From positions 843,450 through 907,449 of the forward strand of contig VXAZ01002377.1 of NCBI GenBank assembly GCA_013399875.1: 64,000 nt of DNA, given 5' to 3'. Below are positions 1 to 12,465 of the stretch, piece by piece (the first letter of the stretch is position 1; each line of letters begins with the position of its first letter). This DNA comes from Gymnorhina tibicen (Eukaryota; Chordata; Aves; Passeriformes; Artamidae). Position numbers and translations under genes: made by a program. Under the pieces are notes generated by a model. The model worked only from the letters and a program-made list of their open reading frames with translations, was not told the origin of the DNA and searched no databases.

Positions 1-2303
1 GAAATTTTAACCGCAGGGATGTCCTTGGGAAATCAGAGCATTTGGGCATTTTTTTTCCACAGAGTCACTGCAAACTCATTCGTCAAAGAGAAAAGTTCCA
101 TCCTGAACAGAAAGTTTTAAGTTCTAAGGCAAATTACGGCTCATTTTGGAAAGATTTGCCAATATGTGGACCAGAAGCAATAATCACTTGACAGGAAGAG
201 AAGACGGAATGTGGGTGGGGATTGTAAATTAGACTTTAATTGCTTTCTGATATCCCCCTAACTGAATTTGAAACTCCTGAGAGGATTCTGACAGAGGGAA
301 TTTCTTTTTAAGATGAATTGCTGTGGCATTTTCCCCACTGCATTGTCCTTTCCTAAGGAAACTCGTAAACACCAACCTTTTGGAGCCAATTCTCTTCTCA
401 GTGGGGACTTAACTTGTGCTCTGAAGTCCATGCTAAAACCTAATAAGCACTTTAATTAACGTCAGACTCCTGTTGCAAAGTGTGTTTGTAAATACTGGAT
501 GTGGATAGAATTGATTGAAGGGTCAGCATTTAGGATTCTCAGATTAACGTATGTTACCTCATCACGCTAATAAATAAATAACCCAAATAAAGGGAGATCA
601 TCACACGGAATCACAAAACTGAATCTGCTTTAAGTCATCAAGCGCATCCTCTTTCATCATGATAGAACGAATGATAGCAGCCTTGATCCCAAAAAACATT
701 GGTTATGGAAGATCTTTGAAGATGGAGATCCTCATTCCAATGTTTTCCATCCTGTTAGAAAGTCCCTCCTAAGCCTAGCCCAGTTAAACCCAGTACTTTC
801 ATCTAAACCCAGTGCTGTGGGTTTACTCATCGTGGACATGGAAAGGAAATAGTTCCCTTCCCCTTCCATCTCCTGCATGGCTGTGGAGAGGCAAGCATGA
901 CACGTAAGGGAAATGCCGGACTTAAACAACAGGTGATTTTTTGGGACAAAAAGTCTTCACATTCCCCACACCAGGGTTTCCCAGATCCTGCCCCAGCACG
1001 GCCAAGCCCAGCCCACAGCCTGACAGCAGCTGCTGGGCTTTGGAGAGCATTAGTCTGATCTATTCCCGTAATTTCACTGTCCAGAGGACACATTCTGCTG
1101 TGTTCAGTCTTCGGTCAAGAATGAAGTAATAAGATGGATACAAAATCCATGATTAACCTGTCTGGAGAGCCCTGAGTTCCCAAGCCTGCATCAGAATTCT
1201 CAGCACAGCTGAGGAAGGTGTTGACTCATTAATTCCTTGTGTTCCCACACGATGAATTGGGATCACAAGCCACGTTTCACAGGAACGTGGCCTTATTTCT
1301 CCATGTAAAATCACCAACCAGCTTTTTCCATCTTTGGGACAGGCTTTATCCCAAAGGAATCAGGTTATTCACCCGCCAGACGTGTGAGTGAAGAAGATAA
1401 AACGTGAAGGTTTGTACCACAACACATGAACAGCACCAAACACAAAGAGGTGTCAGCACAGCAGCTTTTACAAAGCACTGTTTCACTTTCCAACCTTCCC
1501 AGCACAGAAGAAACACTTTGGAATGATCTTCACTGCCAAAAGACGGCACAAACTCTGCCATCGTGGGCATTACTCATTTACCTGCTGCTGCAAATGCAGA
1601 CAAAATTGGCCTCTCCCCCTTCCCTGAGTCATGAGGATGCTGCTGGAGGGGGAGAGATTTTTCCACTGTGCAAAACAGTGTTTGTTACAGATTTTTAACC
1701 TGGGACTTTTCCATCACTGGCCTCATTTTGTTGGTTAGGAAATCCATTCCGTTCGACGAGGCACCACAAGAGGGCATAAACATCATTTATCCCTTTCCAC
1801 TCCCTTAAAACCTCAGTAAAGCAGAACCCAAGATAAGTCCTTACATTGCACTTTGGTCCTGCTGTCAGGAGCAGTGGGAACCCCAGGCTCTGACGCTCTG
1901 CCAAATCCCACCTTGGATGTTTGGATTTTAAAGGGGAAAATATTTTCCTCGCACTGACAGTGTTGATGTGAAGATAAAAACATCACTGGAAAGAAGTTCA
2001 GGATGTGCTGGCTCTGGCAGGTGTAAATCAGCCCACTCTGGATTGATTTCCTGCCACTGAGGCTGATGTAATTTGATGATAATCATGTTCTAGAAGAATT
2101 TTTAGTCCTCGCTGTCTCAAAATACCTGAGCCATCCAACGGGACCTCTCATTACCATGTTGCAATTAACCCTTGGGATCTTTAACTCAGTGCAGGAAATT
2201 TTTAAGGAACCGTTGGATCATTTTCCCCTCCAATATTCCAGTGCAATTCAAGGAGAATTTATTCCTTCAAAGGATTTCTGTGGCTTTTGTCATAGGAGAG
2301 ACC
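1..2303. other. single-copy DNA, no gene recognised
   Basis: No CR1 or other repeat is recognisable. Open frames on both strands stay below about 90 codons and none looks like a known protein or has convincing splice sites. A small AATA-rich run lies near 567-580. Intergenic or intronic sequence is the simplest reading. Confidence 0.5.
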
Positions 2304-2352
2304 AAAGCTCTGTGAGATCATCGACTCCAGTTGTTAACCCAGCACTGCCAAG
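2304..2352 (-). mobile_element. short CR1 remnant, group C
   Basis: The plus strand reads as the complement of a group C 3' region: GAGATCATCGACTCCAG followed by AACCCAGCACTGCCAAG. The terminal tail is missing and the piece is short and diverged, so this is a weak call. Confidence 0.45.
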
Positions 2353-2527
2353 TCACTACAAGATCACTGAGATCCTTTAATTCATTAGAATCCAGCCCAA
2401 AAATCCTGTCAGATTTCACCAGCAGGGAGCCAAATCAAACCAGAACCCAAATCTCACCCAGCTCCAGAGGGTAGAGAGGACACTGCCAGCTTGGGACACT
2501 GGGAGAGATGCTGGAGCAGGAACAAGG

Positions 2528-2600
2528 AATCACAGAATCACTAAAGTTGGAAAACACCTCCAGGGCCAAGCACGTGTCAAAGCCAGCACTGGGAACCTCA
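2528..2600 (-). mobile_element. CR1 3' end, group C, diverged
   Basis: It starts with the complement of the CR1 tail (AATCACAGAATCAC), followed by AAGTTGGAAAACACCTCC, the group C terminal segment. Similarity fades after about 70 bases. With the remnant just upstream in the same orientation it may belong to one decayed insertion. Confidence 0.6.
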
Positions 2601-2771
2601 GCACTACAAGTTTTTCAGCCAGCCTGTACTTTCAGCATGTAAAAGAGGTGTTGGATGATTTTCCTAATTCATTATAGACTGTGAAATTTTATTTCCTGTT
2701 GTTTGCTTTAAACTTTTGCCTGACCATTGATGAGCAGAGCTGTCATCACATCCTCTGTCACAAAACACTGC

Positions 2772-3198
2772 ATCACAGAAACGTTTTGGGGTTGGAAGGG
2801 ACCTTAAAGCTCTGCCAGGGGCAGGGACACCTTCCACTAGCCCAGGCTGCTCCAAGCCCTGTCCAACCTGGCCTTGGACATTTCCAGGGATCCAGGGGCA
2901 TCCACAGCTCCTCTGGGCACCCTGTGCCAGGGCCTCCCCACCCTCACAGGGAAGGATTTCTTCCTAACATCCAACCCAAACCCACTTTCTTTCAGTTTGA
3001 AGCCATTCCCCCTTGTCCTCCCACTCCAGGCCCTTGTAAATGGTCCCTCTCCATATTTCCTGTAGGCTCCTTCAGGCACTGGAAGGCCCAAAGGTCATCC
3101 CAAAGTCTTCTCCTCCCCAGGCTTAACAACCCCAATTCTCTCAGCCTTTCCTCACAGCAGAGCTGCTCCATCCCTCCGATCATCTTGGCGGCCTCCTA
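2772..3198 (-). mobile_element. CR1 3' fragment, group A, long
   Basis: Antisense CR1 running from the tail complement (ATCACAGAAACG) through the 3' UTR into the end of ORF2. On the minus strand the frame still shows the ORF2 C-terminal signature EERLRELGLLSLGRRR near 3090-3150. Both frames carry stops and shifts, so the copy is dead. It is 5'-truncated, as expected from incomplete target-primed reverse transcription. Confidence 0.92.
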
Positions 3199-3359
3199 AT
3201 ACAACTCCTCATCCCCTCTCTCCACACCAATCTGGATTTTACACCTTAATCCTGCCCATTCACATCTTCAGCCAGACCCACAGCCTTTTGCTCCCAATCC
3301 ATAACCCAGAGCAGCCTTCTCACCCTTTCCTGCATCTCTCCCAGCTCTCCTTCCCCGCT

Positions 3360-3995
3360 GCAGTCACCGGGGTGACTGGAATTCCACTGTGCTCAAGAGC
3401 CCCACGGATTTATTCAGCCCTGCACTTACATTTCCTCTTTCATTCCCCGTCTCTTTCCCAGCAATTCTTTGCATTCCACTTGCCTTCCTGACCTCTGCTG
3501 AGCACGGAGCAGATGTTTCCAAAGCACCATCTGCAATGACGCCAGAACCTCTTTCCCGGGCTAATTTAAACCCTCTCATTGTGTCTGCACTCAACTTTTA
3601 TTGACATGGAATTTCAGCAGCTATTTTCTGTGCCCACACATTTGGCATGGTCAGATTCTTCTGCAACTTTTTTGTAGCCGTGTCTACTTCGGCTCACCTG
3701 GAATAACTCCGAAGCCTCGGCGGATTTTGGTGCGTCACCGTCGCCTGTCTCCCTCTTTTCATCCTTTTTGTGAGGATATTGAACTGCACAGCTTCCCAAG
3801 ACAGGTTAATCTCTCTTCACTGCAGAAACTGCACAGTTATTTGTGCCTTTTATTTCCTATTTATAACCAGTTCTTCACTCAGAAGAGCAACTTTCCTCTT
3901 ATTCCACACCTGGCACCTTGTTATGCACCCGCTCTCTTCGAAAAAACCTGTATTATGTGTGCAAGACATGAGTCTCCTCATGCTAAAGTCATTAT
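3360..3995 (-). mobile_element. ancient CR1 fragment, antisense
   Basis: Diverged sequence collinear with old amniote CR1 consensus over more than 600 bases. Landmarks are the block around 3515-3560 (GAGCAGATGTTTCCAAAGCA, then CAATGACGCCAGAACCTC), the block near 3640-3665 about residue counts and C-rich spacing, and CACAGTTATTTGTGCC with TATTTATAACCAGTTC at 3830-3870. It lies upstream of the part kept in young copies, within the reverse-transcriptase coding region. No long frame survives. Recognition is from remembered consensus, so the exact subfamily and ends are uncertain. Confidence 0.65.
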
Positions 3996-5483
3996 AAACT
4001 TGACAAAAAGGCTTTAAAATTGGTTTTGCTAAATGAAACCATTTAATTTTCTGAGCAGAGGCATTAGTAAAGCAGGGGAGTATTAATTGGCTTCAAGCAT
4101 TTTGTGGCTTTTAATAAAAACGGCATCATCCTGTGTTTGATTCAATAGACACTTCATAAACCAGCTTATACCAACATCCATCCTCTTTGCCTCGTGTCCC
4201 AGTGAATTGCACAGAGCTGCTGCATTTCTAAAACCTCCCTGAAAAATCCCTGATGTTGGAAACACCACAGAGCATCCTGACACGTGTGACAGCTCCCGTA
4301 CCATCACCCACCCCCGATGCCAAACTCTTAACAACAGTCTCACCAAATAAAGTCTGCTGGGCTCTCCCTTCATTGCAGTGTCTACTCAGGATTTCGCACC
4401 AGCAGCAGCAATCCCGAATTCCAGCTCTTTTTTCCAAAAGTTCTAAGAATTAAAGGAGCTGCGCTATGGAGGAGAAGACCTGCAAGAATTAGTTCTGTGA
4501 ACTCTGTAGGATGGGAGGCTGTGGGCATCCTAGACACTTGATTCCTGGGCTATTTTTAATTGGAAAACAACTTAACTGACTTTGCCAGGTTTGTGGATTA
4601 GTTGCTGGCAGGTTTGGGAGCAGAAATTCAGCCCTATGGGCTCACTTGATGCAGGGGAACAAACTTTGGTCCAGAGGAATGAGCAATTACCAGTGTTTTA
4701 TTTTCTCCTTCATTTGTTTTCTCCTTCCCTTCCCTCTCCTTTCTGGCAGTTCAGCCCACTCTGCTGTGTCATCGATGATATATGATTTGAAATTGTTTCC
4801 TTTGTGCTGCCTTCAGTTGGCTGGAGCAGCTCAGTTTGTCCCGCCGGGTCCAGTCTCCTCTATGTCACTTACTGGTGTTGGCTTTTCCAAATTAATTGAT
4901 GCCAGAAACCTCTACAAGCCCTGGAATGGGCTGAAATCCTGATTATCTGGTAAAATCCATGTTCCCAGGTGACCTGTTTTTGGAAATCATGTGTTTATGA
5001 CAAGAAGAAGGACCCTGCCAAGGGAAATGTGGGAGAGGTGGCTGGCAAGTGCTGAACCCCAGTTACCACATGGGCTGGGACCAGATATCCACATTCCCCT
5101 GTTTCCAGCGACCTCTGCCCAGTGGATTCCATGGTATTGATGCATTTGATAGGTGGTGCTGGAATTGATTAGCAAATGCTTTTCACAGGGCTGTGGAGTG
5201 CTGCATAATTAGCTAATGCTCACACAGGGTTTGGAGTGCTGTGTAATTCCTGAGTATTATTAATACCCTTGCAGGGAAGCTGTCTGGTCTCAGAACTCTC
5301 CTTGCAGAGTGCCTCTGCCAAATCGGGCAAGATCAAAACTGGGAGTGATGGAATCATGGGGGTATAAGTTCTTCATCTTTCATAGAATGGGCACATGGAT
5401 CTAAGGGCAGAAATGGTGAAATCCACAGACTCCGCACCAGAAGAGAAAAGCAGCTGCTGTGGGACTAAATCTGAAGAAAAATG
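3996..5483. other. single-copy DNA with a small tandem duplication
   Basis: No repeat family is recognised. Frames stay below 100 codons. The notable item is a two-copy imperfect duplication near 5170-5247, listed separately. Confidence 0.5.
5170..5247. repeat. two-copy tandem duplication, unit about 40 bp
   Basis: Copy 1 begins TAGCAAATGCTTTTCACAGG and copy 2 begins TAGCTAATGCTCACACAGG. Both continue through GGAGTGCTG and end in AAT. The copies differ by several substitutions and a small indel, so the duplication is not recent. Confidence 0.7.
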
Positions 5484-6058
5484 TCATAGAATCATGAAGG
5501 GGTTTGGGTTGGGAGAGACCTTAAAGACCATACAGACCATGGGCAGGGACACCTTCCACTAGCCCAGGGTGCTCCAAATCCTGTCCAGCCTGGCCTTGGA
5601 CACTTCCAGGGATCCAGAAGCAGACACAGCTTCTCTGGGAAACCTCTGCCAGGGCCTCCCCACCCTCACAGGGAACAATTCCTTCCCAATATCCCATCTA
5701 TCCCTGCCCTCTGCCAGTGGGAAGCCATTCCCTGTGTCCTGTCCCTCCATCCCTTGTCCCAAGTCCCTCTCCAGCTCTCCTGGAGCCCCTTTAGGCACTG
5801 GAAGGGGCTCTGAGGTCTCCCTGGAGCCTTCTCTTCTCCAGGTGAACACCCCCAGCTCTCCCAGCCTGGCTCCAGAGCAGAGGGGCTCCAGCCCTTGGAG
5901 CATCTCCGTGGCCTCCTCTGGACTCACTCCAGCAGCTCCACGTCCCTCTCATGTTGGGATCCCCAGAGTTGGACACAGAGCTCCAGGTGGGGTTCACCAG
6001 AGTAGAACTCCCTTGACCTGCTGGTCACAAACCTTTGGATGCAGCCCAGGATACATCC
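5484..6058 (-). mobile_element. CR1 3' fragment, group A, nearly 580 bp
   Basis: One of the two longest young copies. It begins with the tail complement (TCATAGAATCATG) and extends well into ORF2. Minus-strand reading shows two adjoining stretches of the degenerate ORF2 C-terminus: GCIQRFVTSRSRE, then LGELGVFTWRREGSRE, with frame changes between them. The 5' end stops near the block that usually reads CAGCCCAGGATAC, giving a 5'-truncated insertion. Confidence 0.93.
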
Positions 6059-8420
6059 TATAGGGATTACCCATTCCCTGGCCAAAGAGGAGAAGTGCTG
6101 CTGCAGGAACCTCCTGGAATTTTCCCTAGGAATGTATCCTTCCAGTGCAGCACAGAGAAAATGCAGATGAGAAGGAAATACAATAGAAAAAGAAGATGGT
6201 ATAAAATCTAAGCTGAAGAATCCCAATTCTCACCCATAAAACTGCAACGCTGACTTTGTCCGAGCTTTTCCCTGTTGACAAAACTCCCACACAATGGAAT
6301 ACGTCACCAGAATGGAGTAAACTGATCCTGGCTGGAGACACAGCCCCAGGAGCCTTAGGCAAAGCTGGGTGTGTATATAAAGTGTGTTCCCTCTCTTTGA
6401 AGATCTGCTCTCTCTGAAACGCTTCCCTCCTAACCACTTAGCTTGGAGCAGGTTGTTTGGTCACTCCTCCCTGCCAGAGGGGAAGGAATTGCTGGGCTTG
6501 GATATCCATCAGCCCTGCCAAGGTAAATCACAGTTGGATGACAGCCTGGTATTAACACAGCCCCAAGTGGTTGCGCTCAGAGGGTCTAGGGAGGCTGGTA
6601 TTTCCTCCTGTTTTACCTCTGAGTGTAAAACCTGAGGAAACAGGTTTTACAGCCTGTTTACAGCCCACAACAATGAGCTCTGCCAGCCGAAATACCACGT
6701 TTATCCAGCCAGACTTCGTGGTACCTTCTCCCACAATGGGAAAAGAGGAGCTTTGAATTTGTCCTAAATCGTCTTAAATGCAACTGACAGTGGAATAAAA
6801 TCTGCAATTCTATTTTTTCCTGTTGGATGCTGATCCTGTGAATGTGCAGAGGAAGGAAGTTGTATCCTGCTCTCCATCATATCCATCTAATTCTGGATTC
6901 AAAGCTTTTTTGCTCCAGATACTGCCTGGTTTAACAGGATCAGCTTGACCCAGAGTCTTTACAAGCTTGACCTTCAGCGTGGAGCTTCCTGAACACCCAT
7001 CCTGTTTTCTCCTGAGGGAAGAGAGATGAAAGTGGGGAATGGCATGGGCGGCCATTTAGGAGGTAGAGGGAGATAACATTAGCAAAGATAAAAGACATCT
7101 TGCTCCAGTAGCATCTGGGAGCTAATTAGGTGTTGAAGGAGCCATTGAGAGAGATGGAAATTCTGTTTGTCTGGCCAATTTTAACGCAGCCAAACAGCCT
7201 CTTACTGCACATCCTGCATGGATAATTGATGATGCCTAAGAAAAGACGTGCCCCGTCCTGACTTCCAGTGATGTAAAGCTCCAATCTCCTCCGTGGCTGG
7301 AGACAGCAGAGTCTCCTCTTCTAATCACTCATCCATTACTCTCATATTCCTGAAATAACAACAGCCAGGGCCAAGCTGGGATGGGGGAAACGACCCACAC
7401 ATGGAGCAAGGAAGCTCAGAGCAGAACCTTCCACACTGAAGACCACAAGTGGTGCCTCCACACGGTTTGGCCCTGGATGACTCTGAGAAGCCGACTCAAG
7501 TCCAAAAATACTCTAAGATCAGGCAGCTCCAGCTGCCTCTGGACAGAATAAAACCCTCCACGTGTAAACACTGCGTTGACAAGGCTTTCCCACCTCCATT
7601 AGCTCAGTTACCTCTGGATCACGTTTTGTTCCAAGTGCAGAGCAGCTCGTGGTACTCCCCTGGGTGTGAGCCCTTGGCAATAAACTGAAGGCTCTGCAAT
7701 TATTTTTCATTCAAGGGAGCAGCAATGAAGAAGTAAAAATGTTCATTTCCCATATCGAACCCAGAGGGCTCAGGTCAGCTCTGCTGTTACACTGCCATAA
7801 TTTTATTTTTCTCACTGGATTTATATCAAGTTTTTCTTCCATAATATATAAGCATGACAGTTTCTCAAGAAAACACAGGAGTTTTCCAGAGAAACAATTT
7901 GTCTCTACCTAAACTCATCCTGAAAAATCCAGGAATTACTTTTGTTGTGACTGGGGGGGAAAACTTCCAGACGAGAGACCGTGCACAAATATCTACCGCT
8001 AAAATCATAACATTTGCTGTACTGGAATACCTGAAATATCCTTGCACTGGAAATTGTTGGGCAACCTGTCATCCCTGCTGCTTATTTTGCCTCTAATAAC
8101 ATGAAGAGATATTCTCTTCAGCCTCTCATGACCATTGGTTTGTAACCCTAAACCATTTCATCCCAAAAAAGCGCTGGGAGATGGTTTGTATTGTGCTGTC
8201 CACTCTCTGGAGACGTGAACAACTCACCTTCAACACCCACCACGAGCCTCACCTGCTAAACTCACTGCTGTCACCTTTAGTCTCAGTCTGTATTGGTGGT
8301 TTCTGATATAAGGAAATATCTCAGAGGGATCCAACATGGATTGAACATTCCCAGCAATTTACAGCAAAACTGTTTATGTTGCACATTGAATGTTCCAGCA
8401 AAACAGAAGCGTAAAACCCC
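6059..8420. other. single-copy DNA, no gene recognised
   Basis: No CR1 is present across 2.3 kb. Open frames of up to about 103 codons occur on both strands and overlap one another, as chance frames do. No splice-flanked frame or known protein motif was seen. Confidence 0.5.
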
Positions 8421-8919
8421 AGAACCATTCAGGCTGGAAAAGCCCATTAAGACCCTCAAGTCCAACCATCCCCCAGCACTGCCAAGGCCACCACTGACCC
8501 ATGTCCCCAAGGGCCACATCCACATTTAAATCCCTCCAGGGATGGGGGCTCCACCACTGCCCTGGGCAGCTGTGCCAAGGTTGGACAGCCCTTTCCATGA
8601 AGAAATTGTTCCCAGTATCCAATCTAAACTTCCTCTGATGCAGCTTGAGGCCATTTCCTCTCACCCTGTCCCTGTTCCCTGGGAGCAGAGCCCGACCCCT
8701 CCCCAGCTGCCCCCTCCTGTCAGGGAGTTGTGCAGAGCCACAAGGTCCCCCCTGAGCCTCCTTTTCTCCAGCCTGAGCCCCTTTCCCAGCTCCCTCAGCC
8801 ACTCCTGGTGCTCCAGCCCCTTCCCCAGCTCCGTTCCCTTCCCTGGACAGGCTCCAGTCCCTCAATGTCCTTCTTGTCAGGAGAGACCCAGAACTGCCCC
8901 CAGAATTCAATATATGGCC
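8421..8919 (-). mobile_element. CR1 3' fragment, group C, about 500 bp
   Basis: The best group C copy. The plus strand reads CATTCAGGCTGGAAAAGCCC, then CCCAGCACTGCCAAGGCCAC, then the GACCCATGTCCCCAAGGGCC block, and continues into ORF2. It ends near the segment GACCCAGAACTGCCCCCAG. The terminal ATTCTATGA tail is mostly gone. The minus-strand frame carries the degenerate [12 protein letters not shown] version of the ORF2 C-terminal motif. Confidence 0.9.
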
Positions 8920-10341
8920 CAGCAGATATTGCTTTTGCTCTAATGCAGCTTAAGGGGAAGGGATGATAAAGGATGTTCCTGGGAAAGTGAAAAGTCAACA
9001 CCACATTTTTCTGGTTTTCTGGATAATGTCCTTTTTTTTTCTCCCCATGGAGATAAGCCCAGAATGGGAGAAGGGGAGCAAAGAGCCCTGGCTGCCCTCT
9101 CCAAACATCACCAAACAGAGAGGGGATGGATCCAGCATGAGACTGATCCAAACACCACAACCCTGCACTTTCAAATGAAACAGAAAATGGAGGTCCTGCC
9201 TCGGGGGTATAAAACAGAGGGCACATCCCAGTGCTGGATCTCAAGGATCAGCGCAGCTGCAGCTCCGTGAAATTCCCAACTGAAAATCCCACTCTGGTTT
9301 AAAATGGAACCCAAATTCTTCTGCCCCCACCAAGGTGTGTTGTCAGGCTGCATTTCCAGTCTGGGTCTTTCTGACCTTTCTGTCCAGCTGATTTCAGTGG
9401 AATATTTGCTGGATTTTTAATCCACATAGCAGGCCAGAGAGAGGCCGAATACTTTAAAGCAATTTGGATCCTTCAGGATGACAAATTGTTTCTGTTATCG
9501 AATATATGCATAATTACTACTAAAATTATATTTGAAATGGCTACCAGGCAATACAATTTTAGCCCATTCCAAGGACTGAAAAGTCAAGAGAAAATGAACA
9601 GAGCATGTTTTAATCAGAAGATAAGTAGTTTTCCAGCCACTATAAATAGAAAAGGCTGGAAGAACGCATCCAACAAGCAGGAGAAAGTGTGAGGAGGGTA
9701 AAATTCCACAGTGTTTTGGCTTTGGACTTCAGAAGGTAGTGAGTATGAGATAGTGTGAAATACAAAGAAGTCTTTGTTGTTTACATCTGAAGTTTAAAAG
9801 TGGCACAGTGTGAATAAACAAAGGATGTTCCATGAAACGCTGCAGCAGGGATGCACTCGCTCCGTTGGAGCTCCGCGTAAACAGAGGCATCGCCTCCGTG
9901 CTTTAAAAAGAGAAGGAGGTAAACTTGAAAGCTTTGCCTTCCAGAAAATCTCATTTACCCGGATCCTCAGGCTTTTAAGTGGTAGAAAAAACACACACAA
10001 GCTTAATAAGACCGAGATCTGGATCATTTAGCATTTGCTTTCAGGTTGGTTAAGCTCCTTCCTAACGATAACGGTGCACGTGCTCTGCAAAACCTGAATT
10101 AGCTGTTCCTTATCTTTCCGGGGAAAATAAATTTTGCTCTCAAGAACTGGGATAATATCAAGCAATTTCTTTTCTGGCAGACAATAAAGAATACTGCCTT
10201 GATAATTCCATGAGTTAACTGATTGTTTTCCGGGAGGGTGCATAGGATAATTGGTAAGGGCAGAATCTAAAGATACCCAGATTCGGTTCAATATTCACAA
10301 TGATATTTCCTAGTGAGCAGTTACACAGCATTGAACGTGAT
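8920..10341. other. single-copy DNA, partly AT-rich
   Basis: No repeat recognised. A minus-strand frame at 10028-10291 gives 87 residues including the stretch LPEKKLLDIIPVLESK, but it has no matching gene or splice support that I can identify. The 9480-9670 part is AT-rich. Confidence 0.45.
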
Positions 10342-10795
10342 TCATAGGATCATGGAATCATGGAATGGTCTGGGTTGGAAGGGACCTTAAAAACCATCTC
10401 ATTCTACCACCTGGCATGGGCAGGGACACCTTCCACTAGCCCAGGTTGCCCCAAGCCCCGTCCAACCTGGCCTTGGCCACTCCCAGGCATCCAGGGGCAG
10501 CCACAGCCTCTCTGGGCAACCTGTGCCAGGGCCTCCCCACCCTCACAGGGAACAATTCCTTCCCAATATCCCATCTAACCCTCCCCTCTGGCAGTGGGAA
10601 GCCACTCCCCCTCGTCCTCCCATTCCAGGCCCTTGTACAAAGTCCCTCTGCATCTTTCTTCCAACCTCCCTTCAGGTACTGGGAAGCCACAATTAGGTCA
10701 CCCCAAAGCTTCTCTTTTCCAGGCTGAACAATCCCAATTCAGCCTTTCCTCACAGGAGAGATGCTCCACCCCTCTGATCAACTTCAGGTGGCTTC
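10342..10795 (-). mobile_element. CR1 3' fragment, group A
   Basis: It begins with three tail-like units (TCATAGGATCATGGAATCATGG), then the group A end. It reads through the GGGAACAATTCCTTCCCAAT block into ORF2 and stops near CTCTGATCAACTTCAGG. A short deletion removes part of the block after AGCTTCTCTTTTCCAGG. Fairly low divergence suggests a moderately young insertion. Confidence 0.92.
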
Positions 10796-10953
10796 AGGTT
10801 ACTTATGGTATCTGTACATATCTTTCAGTGCAAAGGTCCCCCCTTATTTGACAAATCCGATAAAACTTGGTTTTGATTTGAAATATTCTCACCTATTCCT
10901 ATGACGTAGATAGAGGGTAACTTTTGATGAGGTTAAAAACAAAACTGTTATGA

Positions 10954-11093
10954 CTTCCCCTTGTCCTGTCCCTCCAGGCTCTTGTCCAAAATCCCTCTCC
11001 AGCTCTCCTGGAGCTCCTTTGGGCACTGGAAGGAGCACTAAGATCTCCCTGGATCCTTTTCTCCAGGCTGGACACCCCCAGCTCTCCCAGCCT
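10954..11093 (-). mobile_element. internal CR1 piece without a 3' end
   Basis: The plus strand reads CCCCTTGTCCTGTCCCTCCAG through CTCCAGGCTGGACACCCCC. This is the ORF2 C-terminal part only. The 3' UTR and tail are missing on the low-coordinate side, so the copy was broken after insertion by deletion or rearrangement. Confidence 0.8.
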
Positions 11094-11384
11094 ATCAGTT
11101 ATTAAGGAATGTTTAAACACAATCCCATTTCTTCTACAGTTGTGAAAATTGGTGCAGCAGAATTGTTCCACCAGAGGAGGAGGAAAAGATGCACTTGGGT
11201 GGAACATCAGCTGCAAACCCAGCATCGTTTCACAGCTGCCAAAATGCTGAGAGTTCAGCAGCAAGGGTGAAAATAAAAATGCTTCATAAGGAAACAGGGT
11301 AAATCCTACAGCTTCAGCTCCTTCCCACACCGTCCCTACTCCTTCTGGGCACAACAAGGAGTAGGTGTACACAGGGAACCTGCA

Positions 11385-11447
11385 ATCACAGCATCACAGA
11401 ATGGTTTGGGTTGGAGGGGACCTTAAAGCTCATCCAGTTCCAGCCCC
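11385..11447 (-). mobile_element. very short CR1 3' end, group A
   Basis: Only the terminal 60 or so bases are present: ATCACAGCATCACAGAATGG, then GGTTGGAGGGGACCTTAAAG and CATCCAGTTCCAGCCCC. It is an extreme 5' truncation. It is not collinear with the internal piece about 300 bases upstream, so the two are probably separate insertions. Confidence 0.85.
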
Positions 11448-12465
11448 ACGAGCTTTCTTTTAACTGTCCCTGCCTTTTATGAGCAGCAGATTTCTTTCCC
11501 AAGCTTTTTTGAGCAGCTCTAGTGATTTTTTTTATTAAAGGGGTGCTCCTTAGGCTTCCAGCAAAGCATCAGTGAAGGAAACCTGCAGAGCTTCTTTAGC
11601 TTTTCCACCTGCCCCAAGCTCTGCCTGCTCCCTCCTGGAAGAGTTTAGGTACAAGCAATTCTGACACATATGATTAGCGACCCTCAGCACAAACACACCC
11701 CACAGGGGCTGGGATTTGAATGAGACTCACAGTCAACAAGTTAATTTGTCGGGAAGCTTAGAAAATACAAGACCAGTTTGGACTTCAGGGTCAAATTCCA
11801 CTCGTTGTATAAACCCCCCACCACCACTGGAATGGTTTTATGCGTCTGGAAAGGAGATTTGAATTTGGCCGTTAGTAAAACAAAATGCCGAGCTGATTGA
11901 GGCTGGAGAGGAAGCAAAGAAAATGCAGGGAATGCACTTTACATTTCAGAGAGAACCTGGCATTTGCAGCACATCATCTTCCTGCCAGCTACAGAACAGC
12001 AGTGACTTGGCAGAGGCTCCGTGGCCAGATGTCACCCTCATCTGGTTCACTTGGCTCAGGCTGCTCCTTTGAAATGAGCAGCAAAGCAGGGCGAGGATGG
12101 CTCTGCCTGGTGCTCCCTGCACAAGGAATAGAAGGAGGAAAAGTTCCCCAGTTCCCCAAACCTGGCATTGCTCTGCACCATTTTGTCGAATTCACAGCCC
12201 TCACCAGGCAGAATCTGCGAGGTGGAAGCAGAGTCAAGAACCAAAGGGATTTGTTTGACAGCTGCCTCTCTTTGGGCGATGGATACAGCACAAACCCTCT
12301 CCGGGTGCCTTCCCTGCAGCTTCAAACACTTCAGCACTTGGAGCCCTGAGTGCATTTCCCAGGATAAAACCCTGCACTTGGATTTCTTTGTTTAAAGGCA
12401 TTGCTGTGTCTCTATCCCACTGCACCTTTTTAACTGGTTGTTTTATTTAAGGAGGGAGATCCTTG
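11448..12465. other. single-copy DNA with a 150-codon open frame
   Basis: A plus-strand frame at 11897-12349 runs 150 codons, overlapped by minus-strand frames of 100 and 99 codons. Coincident long frames on both strands suggest low stop-codon density rather than coding. No domain is recognised. Confidence 0.4.

Noticed and set aside
5559..5927. 122-codon minus-strand frame resembling a protein
   Set aside because: It is a broken piece of CR1 ORF2 plus 3' UTR, repeated at many other places in the window, not a host gene.
8374..8910. 178-codon minus-strand frame
   Set aside because: This is the group C CR1 copy read in its own sense. It has no independent coding evidence.
10028..10291. 87-codon minus frame with a protein-like middle
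   Set aside because: No acceptor/donor pair in phase, no recognised homolog, and not longer than chance allows.
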